Part shown: piece after piece, positions 28,814 through 37,276 of the stretch | Numbering within the stretch: the first letter of the stretch is position 1 | Layout of the letters: the number at the start of each line of letters is the position of its first letter | DNA from: Clostridium sp. OS1-26 | GTDB lineage: Bacteria; Bacillota; Clostridia; Clostridiales; Clostridiaceae | Direction of reading: 5' to 3' | DNA length: 64,000 nt | Assembly (NCBI RefSeq): GCF_030915445.1 | Contig: NZ_CP133264.1 | Location: 682,001 to 746,000, forward strand | Notes under the pieces: generated by a model | Databases searched by the model: none | Told to the model about the DNA's origin: nothing | The model's input: only the letters and a program-made list of their open reading frames with translations | Translations under genes and position numbers: made by a program

Positions 28814-28846
28814 GAGTAGGGGAATAAGGTCTTTATTCCTCTACTC
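28814..28846 (+). terminator. terminator after Cys-rich gene
   Basis: Stem GAGTAGGGGAATAA / TTTATTCCTCTACTC with a short GGTC loop, 17 bases past the stop codon. Confidence 0.7.
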
Positions 28847-28930
28847 ATAAAACTGTATACAAGATTTTTCTAAGTATAGTTTTCTAAATTTATCTCTCTT
28901 CTTTCTATATTTTAATATAATTTTTATCTT

Positions 28931-29060
28931 TTATTTGTACATATCTATCATATTTAAATATAAATAAAGAAGAGTCTCTTCCCTGTATGTAGTTGTGCTA
29001 ACTACATAGTTATCGGTACTATCAACTCTTCCAACTTCATCTCTATGACCTAATGGTTTT
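28931..29060 (-). other. possible coding remnant downstream of GT A1
   Basis: In a frame other than that of the GT A1 gene, the minus strand encodes a well-formed peptide of about 43 residues containing RKPLGHRDEVGRVDSTDN and a YREETLLYLYLN end, followed by a stop. It has no start or ribosome site of its own, and nothing similar lies behind the other two A-family genes. It reads like the C-terminal remnant of a lost gene. Family not recognised. Confidence 0.3.
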
Positions 29061-29072
29061 CTTAACGCTAAA

Positions 29073-30086
29073 TTAAAATGGAATGTTAAACTTTTCAAAG
29101 AAAAATTCATCATTATAAAGACGTTCTTTAAAATATTTCTTTCTTTGCTTGAAAATCAGATCTATATTAGACTTTATATCTGCTGCTGCTTTAGAAAAAA
29201 AATAATCATTTTTTGCAATATTAATAGCCTTAATAAGGCTTTCTTTTTCAAAATGAGAATAAGCAAGACATAACATGTTGTAAGTTACATTAGAAGTCGT
29301 TACTTGATACGGATGTTTTTGCCTAAAAAGATGATTTACTTTTACTTCCGGATTGATTACAGCTCTATAGCCATAAAGCCAAGCTTTAAGACAGAGTTCC
29401 TCGTCTTCTTTACCCCAAATTTGAAAAAAGTGGTCAAAACCATTTATTTTTTCAAATGTCTCCTTAGTTATACCAAATGCGCAGCCACATGCAATAGGAA
29501 TTTCAACTATATTCTTAGGATTATTTGTTAACCATTTAATTTTAAGTTGACTATCCCATGTTTGACCGTAACCTGCTGCTAAGCTATTTGACATGTCTAC
29601 AATACAGGGTGCTACCAATTGAGCATCAGCATTTTTTAATGTATTTACCAGGTCATCTAACCATCCATCCGGCACTTTTACATGGGCATCACAAAAAAAT
29701 AAGTACTTTCCTTTAGCAACCTTTGCACCAGCATTTCTTGCTTCAGCAGCTCCTAAATTATTCGCTTTAATTAAAATAATATCTTTATATATATCTTTAT
29801 TTAAATTCGATTCCAAAAACTCTGTGCTCAAATCTGTAGATGTATCGTCTACTACTATAATTTCAAAGCTAAGAACGTTTTTAGATTTCATTATAGAATC
29901 CACTGTTGATTTCAAATTTTCTACTTCATTTTTGCAAGGAATAATAACAGAAACCTCTATTGAATCTTCTGTTTTAAATTTAGCTTTTATTTCACTTTCT
30001 AAAGATTTATTTTCTTTTACTTCATTCGTGTTAATTTCTATATTTAAATTAGATAATGAATTGTTATTGTTTAACAATTTACTCAA
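29073..30086 (-). CDS. glycosyltransferase A1 (GT2/GT27-like, polypeptide GalNAc-transferase motifs)
   Basis: 337 aa. After a 45-residue charged N-terminal extension comes a GT-A domain: VSVIIPCKNEVENLKSTVDSI, EIIVVDDTSTD, AEARNAGAKVAKGKYLFFCDAHVKV (DxH rather than DxD), GWLDDLV, IACGCAFGITKETFEKINGFD, IWGKEDEELCLKAWLYG and HLFRQKHPY. DxH, WGxE-(D/N)-x-E and H-x-F-R-x3-P-Y are hallmarks of polypeptide GalNAc-transferases (GT27), so transfer of a first sugar to Thr/Ser is inferred. TTG start behind GGAGAG. Divergent from GT B1. Confidence 0.75.
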   Translation of the reverse strand: MSKLLNNNNSLSNLNIEINTNEVKENKSLESEIKAKFKTEDSIEVSVIIPCKNEVENLKSTVDSIMKSKNVLSFEIIVVDDTSTDLSTEFLESNLNKDIYKDIILIKANNLGAAEARNAGAKVAKGKYLFFCDAHVKVPDGWLDDLVNTLKNADAQLVAPCIVDMSNSLAAGYGQTWDSQLKIKWLTNNPKNIVEIPIACGCAFGITKETFEKINGFDHFFQIWGKEDEELCLKAWLYGYRAVINPEVKVNHLFRQKHPYQVTTSNVTYNMLCLAYSHFEKESLIKAINIAKNDYFFSKAAADIKSNIDLIFKQRKKYFKERLYNDEFFFEKFNIPF

Positions 30087-30131
30087 AATACACTCTCCTT
30101 TTCATATTTTTTATTTTAGCTACACTAATTC

Positions 30132-30200
30132 AGTATATGAGCGATTTATAAAATTGTTAACTTTATTTTTTATCACAGTAATTATATAAATGAATATATT
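30132..30200. promoter_or_regulatory. divergent SigK/SigE-type promoters for GT A1 and GT B1
   Basis: Minus strand: AC (30156-30157), 16-nt spacer, CATATACT (30132-30139) toward A1. Plus strand: AC (30175-30176), 16-nt spacer, AATATATT (30193-30200) toward B1. The same two-sided block, with small changes, separates A3 from B4 and is split at A2/B2. Confidence 0.5.
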
Positions 30201-30255
30201 GTACTATGATATTAAAATATTCTATAGGAGCTTTAATTTTTATGGGAGGTAAAGT

Positions 30256-31017
30256 ATGCTAGAACAAATAGCAAGGGAAAAAGCTTTACTTAAACAAATT
30301 AGGGAAAAATGTAGTAAAACTTCTCAACCTGAAGTCTCTATTATAGTCCCTACCAGTAAGGCAAAATACATCGATAATATATTTACTAATTATACAAGAT
30401 TTAATTATCCATATAGAGAATTGATAATTATTTTAAATAACAACAAGTTAAATATGAAAGATTATAAGATAAAAGCTGAAGGTTTAAAAGGTGTGCGAAT
30501 ATTTCAATTAGATGAACGCTGTACTCTAGGTGAATGTTTAAACTTTGGTATTAAACAATCAAAATACAATTATATTTCCAAAATGGATGATGATGATTAT
30601 TATGGAGAAAACTATTTAACAGATCTTATGAATGTATTTAAATATACAGACGCCCAAGTTACAGGTAAAACCACTCGTTTTATATATTTTGAAGATAATA
30701 ATACCTTAGGTATTTTTTCACCAAATTACGAGAATAGATATGTGCCTAGCAATATAGCAGGAGGTACTTTAACATTTAAAAAAGAAATATTTGAAAAAGT
30801 TAAATTTAGAAGTGTAAATATTTCAGAAGATAGCTACTTTTTAATTGCTTGTAATAACGCTGGGATAAAAATATTTTCTGCTGATAAATATAATTATGTT
30901 TATATGAGACATAAAAATTTATATGAACACACCTGGAAAGCAAGATCAGAAAAATTTATGAAATATAGTATAAAATTTTTAGTTACAACAAACTTTACTC
31001 CTTTTGTAACAATATAA
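30256..31017 (+). CDS. glycosyltransferase B1 (GT2-type)
   Basis: 253 aa. Short GT-A protein: an N-terminal helix (MLEQIAREKALLKQIREKC), VSIIVPTSKAKYIDNIF, ELIIILNNNKLN, TLGECLNFGIKQSKYNYISKMDDDDYYG (acidic metal site), and GGTLTFKKEIFEKVKF. One of four close paralogs in the window (30,256; 34,576; 35,368; 37,277). Specificity unknown. Ribosome site GGGAGGTAAAGT, conserved in the paralogs at 34,576 and 35,368. Convergent with GT A2. Confidence 0.78.
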   Translation: MLEQIAREKALLKQIREKCSKTSQPEVSIIVPTSKAKYIDNIFTNYTRFNYPYRELIIILNNNKLNMKDYKIKAEGLKGVRIFQLDERCTLGECLNFGIKQSKYNYISKMDDDDYYGENYLTDLMNVFKYTDAQVTGKTTRFIYFEDNNTLGIFSPNYENRYVPSNIAGGTLTFKKEIFEKVKFRSVNISEDSYFLIACNNAGIKIFSADKYNYVYMRHKNLYEHTWKARSEKFMKYSIKFLVTTNFTPFVTI

Positions 31018-31058
31018 AAGTAAAAGCGATATCTAAAATAATGCTTCTTAAAATATAA

Positions 31059-31100
31059 ATAAAACCTATAATCTTTATTACATTATAGGTTTTATTTTTT
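31059..31100. terminator. bidirectional terminator between GT B1 and GT A2
   Basis: Stem AAAACCTATAAT / ATTATAGGTTTT with T/A runs on both sides, between convergent stops. A near-copy lies between B3 and A3. Confidence 0.75.
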
Positions 31101-31989
31101 AAAAATGAATATTAAACTTTCTAAAGAAAAAATCATCATTATACATACGTTCTTTGAAATATTTCTCTCTTTGTTTAAGAATTAAGTCTGAACTACTTCT
31201 TATATCTGCCGCTGCAGTAGAAAAAAAATAATCATTTTTTACAATTTGAATAACCTTAATAAGACGTTCTTTTTCAAAGTGAGAGTAAGCAAGGCATAAT
31301 GTATTAAAAGTAACATTGGCTGTAGTTACTTGATATGGATGTTTTTTTCTAAAAAGATGTCGTATTTTTATATCTGGATTAACTACGACTCTATAGCCAT
31401 AGAGCCAGACTTTAAGGCATATTTCAAAGTCTTCATTACCGTAAATCTGATAAAAATGATCAAAACCATTTATTTTTTCGAATACTTCCTTTGCTATACC
31501 AAAAGCACAACCACATGCCAAAGGGATTTCAGTTATAGTATTAGGCTTATTTATTAACCATTTAGCTCTAAGTTGATCATCCCATGTCATACCATAGCCT
31601 GCTGCTAAACCATTTGACATATCTACAATACAAGGTGCTACCAAGTGAGCACCAGTATTTTCTAATGTATTTACTAGACCATCTAACCATCCATTTGATA
31701 CTTTTATATGTGCATCACAAAAAAATAAATATTTTCCTTTGGCAACTTTTGCACCAGCATTTTTTGCTCCTGCGCAGCCTACATTATTTGTTGTCACCAA
31801 AATAATATCTTTATAGATGTCTTTATTTAAATCAGCCTTTAAAAATTCCGTGCTTAAATCTATAGAAGCATCATCTACTACTATGATTTCAAAGCTAAGA
31901 GAATTTTTAGAGTTTATTATAGAATCCACTGTTGATTTCAAATTATTTACTTCATTTTTACATGGAATAATAATCGAAACATCTATCAA
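31099..31989 (-). CDS. glycosyltransferase A2 (GT2/GT27-like)
   Basis: 296 aa, paralog of A1 without its N-terminal extension. Motifs: VSIIIPCKNEVNNLKSTVDS, IVVDDASID, GAKNAGAKVAKGKYLFFCDAHIKV (DxH), IYGNEDFEICLKVWLYG (Tyr instead of Trp before Gly) and HLFRKKHPY. TTG start behind GAGGAGAATG. An AC-less version of the promoter (CATATACT) lies upstream. Predicted protein O-glycosyltransferase as for A1. Confidence 0.73.
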   Translation of the reverse strand: MIDVSIIIPCKNEVNNLKSTVDSIINSKNSLSFEIIVVDDASIDLSTEFLKADLNKDIYKDIILVTTNNVGCAGAKNAGAKVAKGKYLFFCDAHIKVSNGWLDGLVNTLENTGAHLVAPCIVDMSNGLAAGYGMTWDDQLRAKWLINKPNTITEIPLACGCAFGIAKEVFEKINGFDHFYQIYGNEDFEICLKVWLYGYRVVVNPDIKIRHLFRKKHPYQVTTANVTFNTLCLAYSHFEKERLIKVIQIVKNDYFFSTAAADIRSSSDLILKQREKYFKERMYNDDFFFRKFNIHF

Positions 31990-32086
31990 AATACATTCTC
32001 CTCTTCATATTTTTTATTTAAACCTACACTAATCCAGTATATGAACAATTTATAAAATTGATAACTTTATTTTATATCATAGAAAT

Positions 32087-32110
32087 TAAAAAAGACGCAA
32101 TTCCGCGTCT
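32087..32110 (-). terminator. terminator after ATP-grasp gene
   Basis: Stem AGACGC / GCGTCT on the minus strand with a short loop, followed by six T, 20 bases past the stop of the ATP-grasp gene. Confidence 0.7.
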
Positions 32111-32129
32111 CTCATAAATATTAAAATTG

Positions 32130-32915
32130 TCATTGTTGAAATTTTAATAAAAATGCTTTTTGGAACAGATTTTTAGCTAAAATTTCATTTTGTACAGACA
32201 TAGATGAAAATGTTCTTATATTTGGAATGCCAAACTCTACAACCTTAAGCCCTTTTTCTGTTTTCATAATATCTATAGCGGCAAATCTTAGGTCAAATAA
32301 TTTACCTACTTGCTGAGCTATTATATTCAATTGTTTTATTTTTTTAGAATTAGTTTCTACTAGTGCTTTTGCTCCTAAGGATAAGTTATGCTTACCTGTA
32401 TTAGGATTCTTGTATTTCTTTACTATAAGTTCAGATACACCATTTAAATAATATACTCTGTACTCAAATGGAGCTTCATAATAGGGTGAAATTAATGGTT
32501 GGATTCCTTGTCCGCATATAGACGCTATCGCATAAATAATATCTTCTTTGCTCTCAACAAAAAATGTGTTAGTTCCGCAGGTACCCCTTTCTCCCCTTAT
32601 TACAAATTTACATTTGTTGTTCTTAAGGTATTGTGCGGCAGTAATTAAAGCATCGTTTTTATTTTTCGGTAAAGGTGTTACTTCTATATGTGGAATACCA
32701 AGTTTGTTCATTATTATACATGACTTTAATTTTGAACCATTCAATTTAAAGCTTGTATTGTTAAGGCTCATATCAATTAAAGATACAACTTTAGTTTTTG
32801 ATTTGTATGTGGCTAAATAATGATCATCATAAGGTATTTTTTCTAAAACTACACCTATTTCTTTTAACCACTTTTGTACTAATTTTTCTACTAATTTTTT
32901 TGATTGCTCGTTCAT
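32130..32915 (-). CDS. ATP-grasp family protein (RimK/YheC-like)
   Basis: 261 aa. The ATP-grasp core shows KFVIRGERGTCGTNTFFV (ATP-binding loop), YEAPFEYRVYYLNGVSELIVKKY, RFAAIDIMKTEKGLKVVEFG (Mg-binding D...E), while an N-terminal domain has GSKLKSCIIMNKLGIPHIEVTPLP. Such ligases join a carboxylate to an amine or thiol. It is 20 nt downstream of the (frameshifted) ugd gene, so a role in amidating or amino-acylating a uronic acid or a surface protein is possible but unproven. Confidence 0.72.
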   Translation of the reverse strand: MNEQSKKLVEKLVQKWLKEIGVVLEKIPYDDHYLATYKSKTKVVSLIDMSLNNTSFKLNGSKLKSCIIMNKLGIPHIEVTPLPKNKNDALITAAQYLKNNKCKFVIRGERGTCGTNTFFVESKEDIIYAIASICGQGIQPLISPYYEAPFEYRVYYLNGVSELIVKKYKNPNTGKHNLSLGAKALVETNSKKIKQLNIIAQQVGKLFDLRFAAIDIMKTEKGLKVVEFGIPNIRTFSSMSVQNEILAKNLFQKAFLLKFQQ

Positions 32916-32935
32916 ATCGGTTTTCTCCTTTTAAT

Positions 32936-34293
32936 TCAAACAAATATACTCTGTTCTCTATAATTATAAATAGATTCTCTTCCCATTGAAATATAGTCAA
33001 AAGGGTTATCTAACATCTCCTTAAGGGTATATATATTTCTTCCATCAAATATAGCTTTATTTTTTAAATTAAGGTTTATAATATTAAAATCTGCTTCTTT
33101 GAACTCCTTCCACTCATTTAATATCAGCAACCCATCTGCATCTTTTAATATAGAATATTTATCAGTGCCATAAACCACCTTATCTCCAAATATCTTATGA
33201 GCTTCCTTTATAGCTTGGGGATCATAACATATGATTTTAACTCCCATCTCTAAAAGTTCATTTATTATCGTTATAGCTGGTGCTTCTCTCATATCATCTG
33301 TCTCCTCTTTGAATGCCAATCCCCATACTGCAAAAACTTTTCCCTTTAAACTTTCATTAATAGTTTCAAAATATTTTATCACTTTTTGGACAAAAATCTT
33401 TTTTGATTTTTATTCACTTCTTCTACTGCTTTTAATAAAAGCATATTATATTTGTTTTTGTTAGCCATTCCTATAAGTGCTTTTATATCCTTTGGAAAAC
33501 AGGAACCACCATATCCTATTCCAGAGTTTAAAAATAAATCCCCTATTCTTTTATCTCTCCCCATTCCGTTCTTTACTTCTTCTATATTTACTCCTAAAAT
33601 ATCGCACAAATTTGATATATCATTTATAAAAGATATTCTTGTTGCCAACATAGCATTAGAAGCATATTTTGTCATTTCAGCAGCCTTATTAGACATATAT
33701 ATTATTTTATCTTGTGGTACTATGCTTAAATATAACTTTTCCATTATATCTTTTGCTTTATCATTATCACATCCTATTATTACCCGATCTGGTTCCATGA
33801 AATCTTTTATTCCATTTCCCTCTCTAAGAAACTCTGGATTAGATACAACATTAAAATCTATCACAATATTTCGTTTACGCAGCTCATTCTCTATTATTTG
33901 ACTAATATTATCAGAAGTTCCTACTGGAACTGTAGATTTATTAACAATAACTTTATACTCATTCATGTATTTACCTATATCCCTTGCAACACTAACCACA
34001 TATTTCAAATCAGGACTACCATCATCACTAGGTGGTGTGCCTACTGCTATAAATATAATATCTGAGTTTTCTACAGCAGATTTAATATTAGTTGTAAACT
34101 GCAAATTCCCATTATCAACATTATTTAGAACCATTTCATTCAAACCAGGTTCGTAAATAGATATATTGCCATTTCTTAATATTTCAATTTTTTCTTTATC
34201 TATATCAATACAGATGACATTATTCCCATTATCAGCAAGACAGGCTCCTGCTACTAAACCAACATAGCCAGTCCCTACTATTGATATTCTCAT
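32936..34293 (-). pseudogene. ugd: UDP-glucose 6-dehydrogenase, frameshifted
   Basis: The N-terminal 300 residues (MRISIVGTGYVGLVAGACLAD, IYEPGL, VGTPPSDDGSPDL, NPEFLREG, GIGYGGSCFPKD with the catalytic Cys) run into a stop at 33379. The C-terminal domain (VIKYFETINESLKGKVFAVWGLAFKEETDDMREAP... to SIFV) continues in another frame down to 32936. The expected junction FL-VQKVIKYF is restored by adding one G near 33388-33390. The enzyme would oxidise UDP-glucose to UDP-glucuronate. True inactivation or a one-base assembly error. Confidence 0.85.
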
Positions 34294-34494
34294 AATTAAT
34301 TCCCCCTATGCAGTAACTATAATAATAGTTCTTAGAGTAGTGATATTATTCTTAAATCTTAATTAGTCTATTTAACTTGTATATAAATAAATCAAATACT
34401 TCTATTATTACAATATGCATAAAAATGAAATTAGTTAGTAATATCTTTTTACTATACCTATAATTGCTTTGTTATCACTACTTTATTTTTTATC

Positions 34495-34520
34495 ACGATA
34501 ATTATGCGCCTGAATATACT
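34495..34520 (+). promoter_or_regulatory. SigK/SigE-like promoter for GT B2
   Basis: AC (34495-34496), 16-nt spacer, AATATACT (34513-34520), in the conserved TTTTTTATCAC context also found upstream of B1 and B4. It lies in the 282-bp divergent gap between ugd and B2. Confidence 0.45.
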
Positions 34521-34575
34521 ATACTAGAATATTACAATGTTCTATAGAAGCTTTAATTTTTATGGGAGGTAAAGT

Positions 34576-35343
34576 ATGCTAGAACAAATAGCAAGAGAAA
34601 GGATTTTACTTAAACAAATTAGAGAAAAATGTAGTAAAACTTCTCAACCTGAAGTCTCTATTATAGCCCCTACCAGTAAGGCAAAATACATGGATAATAT
34701 ATTTATTAATTATACAAGATTTAATTATCCATATAGAGAATTGATAATTATTTTAAATAACAACAAGTTAAATATAAAAGATTATAAGATAAAATCTGAA
34801 GGTTTAAAAGGTGTGCAAACATTTCAATTAGATGAACGCTGTACTCTAGGTGAATGTTTAAACTTTGGTATTGAACAATCGAAATACAATTATATTTCTA
34901 AAATGGATGATGATGATTATTACGGAGAAAATTACCTAACAGACCTTATGAATGTATTTAAATATACAGATGCTAAGGTTACTGGCAAAACCTCTCGTTT
35001 TATATATTTCGAATATAATAATACTTTAGGTATTTTTTCAGCAGATTATGAAAATAGATATGTGCCTAGCAATATAGCAGGAGGTACTTTAACATTTAAA
35101 AAAGAAATATTTGAGAAGGTTAGGTTTAGACATTTAAAGGGTGCTGGAACAGATACTCACTTCTTAAGGGATTGTAATAATGCTAAGATAAAGATGTTTT
35201 CCGCTGATAAATACAATTATGTTTATATGAAGCATTTAAGTTTAGATGAACATACCTGGAAGATAGGCTCATCAGAACTTATGAAATATTACAGTAAAAA
35301 ATTTTTAGTTACACCAGATTTCATTCCTTTTGTAACTGTATAA
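34576..35343 (+). CDS. glycosyltransferase B2 (GT2-type)
   Basis: 255 aa, close paralog of B1 (MLEQIARERILLKQIREKC, SIIAPTSKAKYMDNIF, ISKMDDDDYYG, GGTLTFKKEIFEKVRF). It differs from B1 mainly after residue 195 (LKGAGTDTHFLRDCNNAK), where it matches B3 instead. Same GGGAGGTAAAGT ribosome site. B3 follows 24 nt downstream, probably on the same transcript. Confidence 0.78.
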   Translation: MLEQIARERILLKQIREKCSKTSQPEVSIIAPTSKAKYMDNIFINYTRFNYPYRELIIILNNNKLNIKDYKIKSEGLKGVQTFQLDERCTLGECLNFGIEQSKYNYISKMDDDDYYGENYLTDLMNVFKYTDAKVTGKTSRFIYFEYNNTLGIFSADYENRYVPSNIAGGTLTFKKEIFEKVRFRHLKGAGTDTHFLRDCNNAKIKMFSADKYNYVYMKHLSLDEHTWKIGSSELMKYYSKKFLVTPDFIPFVTV

Positions 35344-35367
35344 TTTAATTTTTATAGGAGGTAAAGT

Positions 35368-36135
35368 ATGTTAGAACAAATAGCAAGGGAAAAAGTTTTA
35401 CTTAAACAAATTAGGGAAAAATGCAGCAAAGCTTCTCAACCTGGAGTTTCTATTATAGCTCCTACTAGTAAACAAAAATATATCGATAATATCTTTACTA
35501 ATTATACAAGATTCAATTATCCATATATAGAATTAATAATTATTTTAAACAATAATAAATTAAATATAAAGGATTATAAGATAAAAGCTGAAGGCTTAAA
35601 AGATGTGCAAATATTTCAATTGGATGAGAGCTGTACCCTAGGAGAATGTTTAAATTTTGGTGTTGAACAATCAAAATACAATTATATTTCTAAAATGGAT
35701 GATGATGATTATTATGGCGCTAACTATCTAACAGATCTTATGAATGTATTTAAATATACAGATGCTCAGCTTACAGGTAAAAACTCTCGTTTTATATATT
35801 TCGAAGATAGCAATATTTTAAGCATTAGACAACCAAATCGTGAAAACAGATATGTGCCTAGCAATATAGCAGGCGGTACTTTAACATTTAAAAAAGAGAT
35901 ATTTCAGAAAGTTAAATTTAAAAATATAAAAGAGAATGGAACAGATACTCACTTTTTAAGAGATTGTAATGACAGTAAAATAAAGATGTTTTCTGCTGAT
36001 AAGTACAATTATGTTTATATGAAGCATATAAATTTAGATGAGCATACCTGGAAGATAACCTCAGAACAACTTATGAGACGTCATGCTCAAAGATTATTCG
36101 TTACAACAAATTTTATTCCCTTCGTAACAGTATAA
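35368..36135 (+). CDS. glycosyltransferase B3 (GT2-type)
   Basis: 255 aa, tandem copy of B2 (MLEQIAREKVLLKQIREKC, IIAPTSKQKYIDNIF, ISKMDDDDYYGANYLTDL, GGTLTFKKEIFQKVKF, TDTHFLRDCNDSK). Even the ribosome-site context (TTTTTATAGGAGGTAAAGT) is copied from B2, which shows a local tandem duplication. Convergent with the broken A3 gene across a shared terminator. Confidence 0.78.
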   Translation: MLEQIAREKVLLKQIREKCSKASQPGVSIIAPTSKQKYIDNIFTNYTRFNYPYIELIIILNNNKLNIKDYKIKAEGLKDVQIFQLDESCTLGECLNFGVEQSKYNYISKMDDDDYYGANYLTDLMNVFKYTDAQLTGKNSRFIYFEDSNILSIRQPNRENRYVPSNIAGGTLTFKKEIFQKVKFKNIKENGTDTHFLRDCNDSKIKMFSADKYNYVYMKHINLDEHTWKITSEQLMRRHAQRLFVTTNFIPFVTV

Positions 36136-36140
36136 AGCAT

Positions 36141-36179
36141 AAATAAACCTATAATCTAATAAGGATTATAGGTTTATTT
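36141..36179. terminator. bidirectional terminator between GT B3 and GT A3
   Basis: Stem AAATAAACCTATAATC / GATTATAGGTTTATTT with a 7-nt loop, like the one at 31,059. Confidence 0.75.
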
Positions 36180-36180
36180 A

Positions 36181-37101
36181 TTAAAAATAAATGTTAAATC
36201 TTTCAAAGAAAAAATCATCATCATATACACGTTCTTTAAAATATTTTTCTCTTTGTTTAATAATTAAATTCATATTGAGCTTTATATCCTCTGCTACGCT
36301 AGAATAGAATTGATGATTTTTTGCAATGTCTATAATCTTAATGATACGTTCTTTTCTAAAATGAGAATAGGCAAGACATAGCATATTAAAAATAATATTA
36401 GTTGTAGTTACTTGATATGGATGCTTTGTTCTAAAATGATGCTGTACCTCTACAGCCGGATTAACTACAACTCTATAGCCATGAAGCCATGCCTTAAGAC
36501 ATATTTCCTGGTCTTCTGCACCATATACTTGAAAAAATTGATCAAAACCATTTATTTTTTTAAATACTTCTTTAGTCATACCCAAAGCTGCAGCACCAGC
36601 CATAGGAATTTCAGTTATTTTCTTAGGATTGTTTAATAACCAGATAAATTGAAGTTTATCATTTCAAGTACCGCCATAATACTTAAAAGAGGTATTTGCC
36701 ATGTCAGTAATACAAGGAGCTACTAAATGAGCATTAGAACTTTTTAATGTATTTACTAAATCATCTAACCATCTGTCTTCCACTTTTATATGAGCATCAC
36801 AAAAAAATAAGTACTTTCCTTTAGCAACCTGTGCTCCGATATTTCTTGCCTTAGCACAACCTATTCCTTTTGTTTTTATTAAAATAACCTCTTTATAAAT
36901 GTCTTTGTTTAAATCAGATCTTAAAAATGCTGTACTTTGATCTACAGATGCATCATCTACCACTATTATTTCAAATTTAAGAGAATTTTTAGAATTCATT
37001 ATAGAATCCACTGTTGATTTCAAAGTTTTTATTTCATTTTTACATGGGATAATTATAGAAGCATCTATTAAGTCTTCTGGTTTAAATTCAGTTTTTATCA
37101 A
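36181..37101 (-). pseudogene. glycosyltransferase A3 (GT2/GT27-like) with in-frame TGA
   Basis: About 306 codons, colinear with A1/A2: IIIPCKNEIKTLKSTVDS, FFCDAHIKV, VYGAEDQEICLKAWLHG, HHFRTKHPY. A single in-frame TGA at 36664-36666 replaces the Trp codon (TGG) found in A1 (GQTWDSQ) and A2 (GMTWDDQ); the frame is otherwise open on both sides. It most likely encodes a truncated, inactive protein, unless the stop is read through or is a base-call error. TTG start; CATAAACT promoter-like sequence upstream. Divergent from B4. Confidence 0.82.
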
Positions 37102-37185
37102 AATGCATTCTCCTTTTCATATTTTTAACTCTACATTAATTTAGTTTATGAGCAATTTATAAAATTGATAATTTTATTTTTTATC

Positions 37186-37211
37186 ACAATAATTATGTAT
37201 GTGAATATTTT
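37186..37211 (+). promoter_or_regulatory. SigK/SigE-like promoter for GT B4
   Basis: AC (37186-37187), 16-nt spacer, AATATTTT (37204-37211), in the same TTTTTTATCAC context as B1 and B2. Confidence 0.4.
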
Positions 37212-37276
37212 ATATTATTAAGATATAACGCTTCCATAAAATTAGTTTAAATCAGGAAATTTAGGAGGTATAATAT

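Noticed and set aside
33379..33392. Programmed frameshift in ugd
   Set aside because: No slippery heptamer with a stimulatory structure is evident, and the family is not known to use frameshifting; a mutation or sequencing error is more likely.
36664..36666. Selenocysteine or programmed readthrough at the TGA of GT A3
   Set aside because: The paralogs have Trp, not Cys, at this place and no selenocysteine element was seen downstream; a nonsense mutation is simpler.
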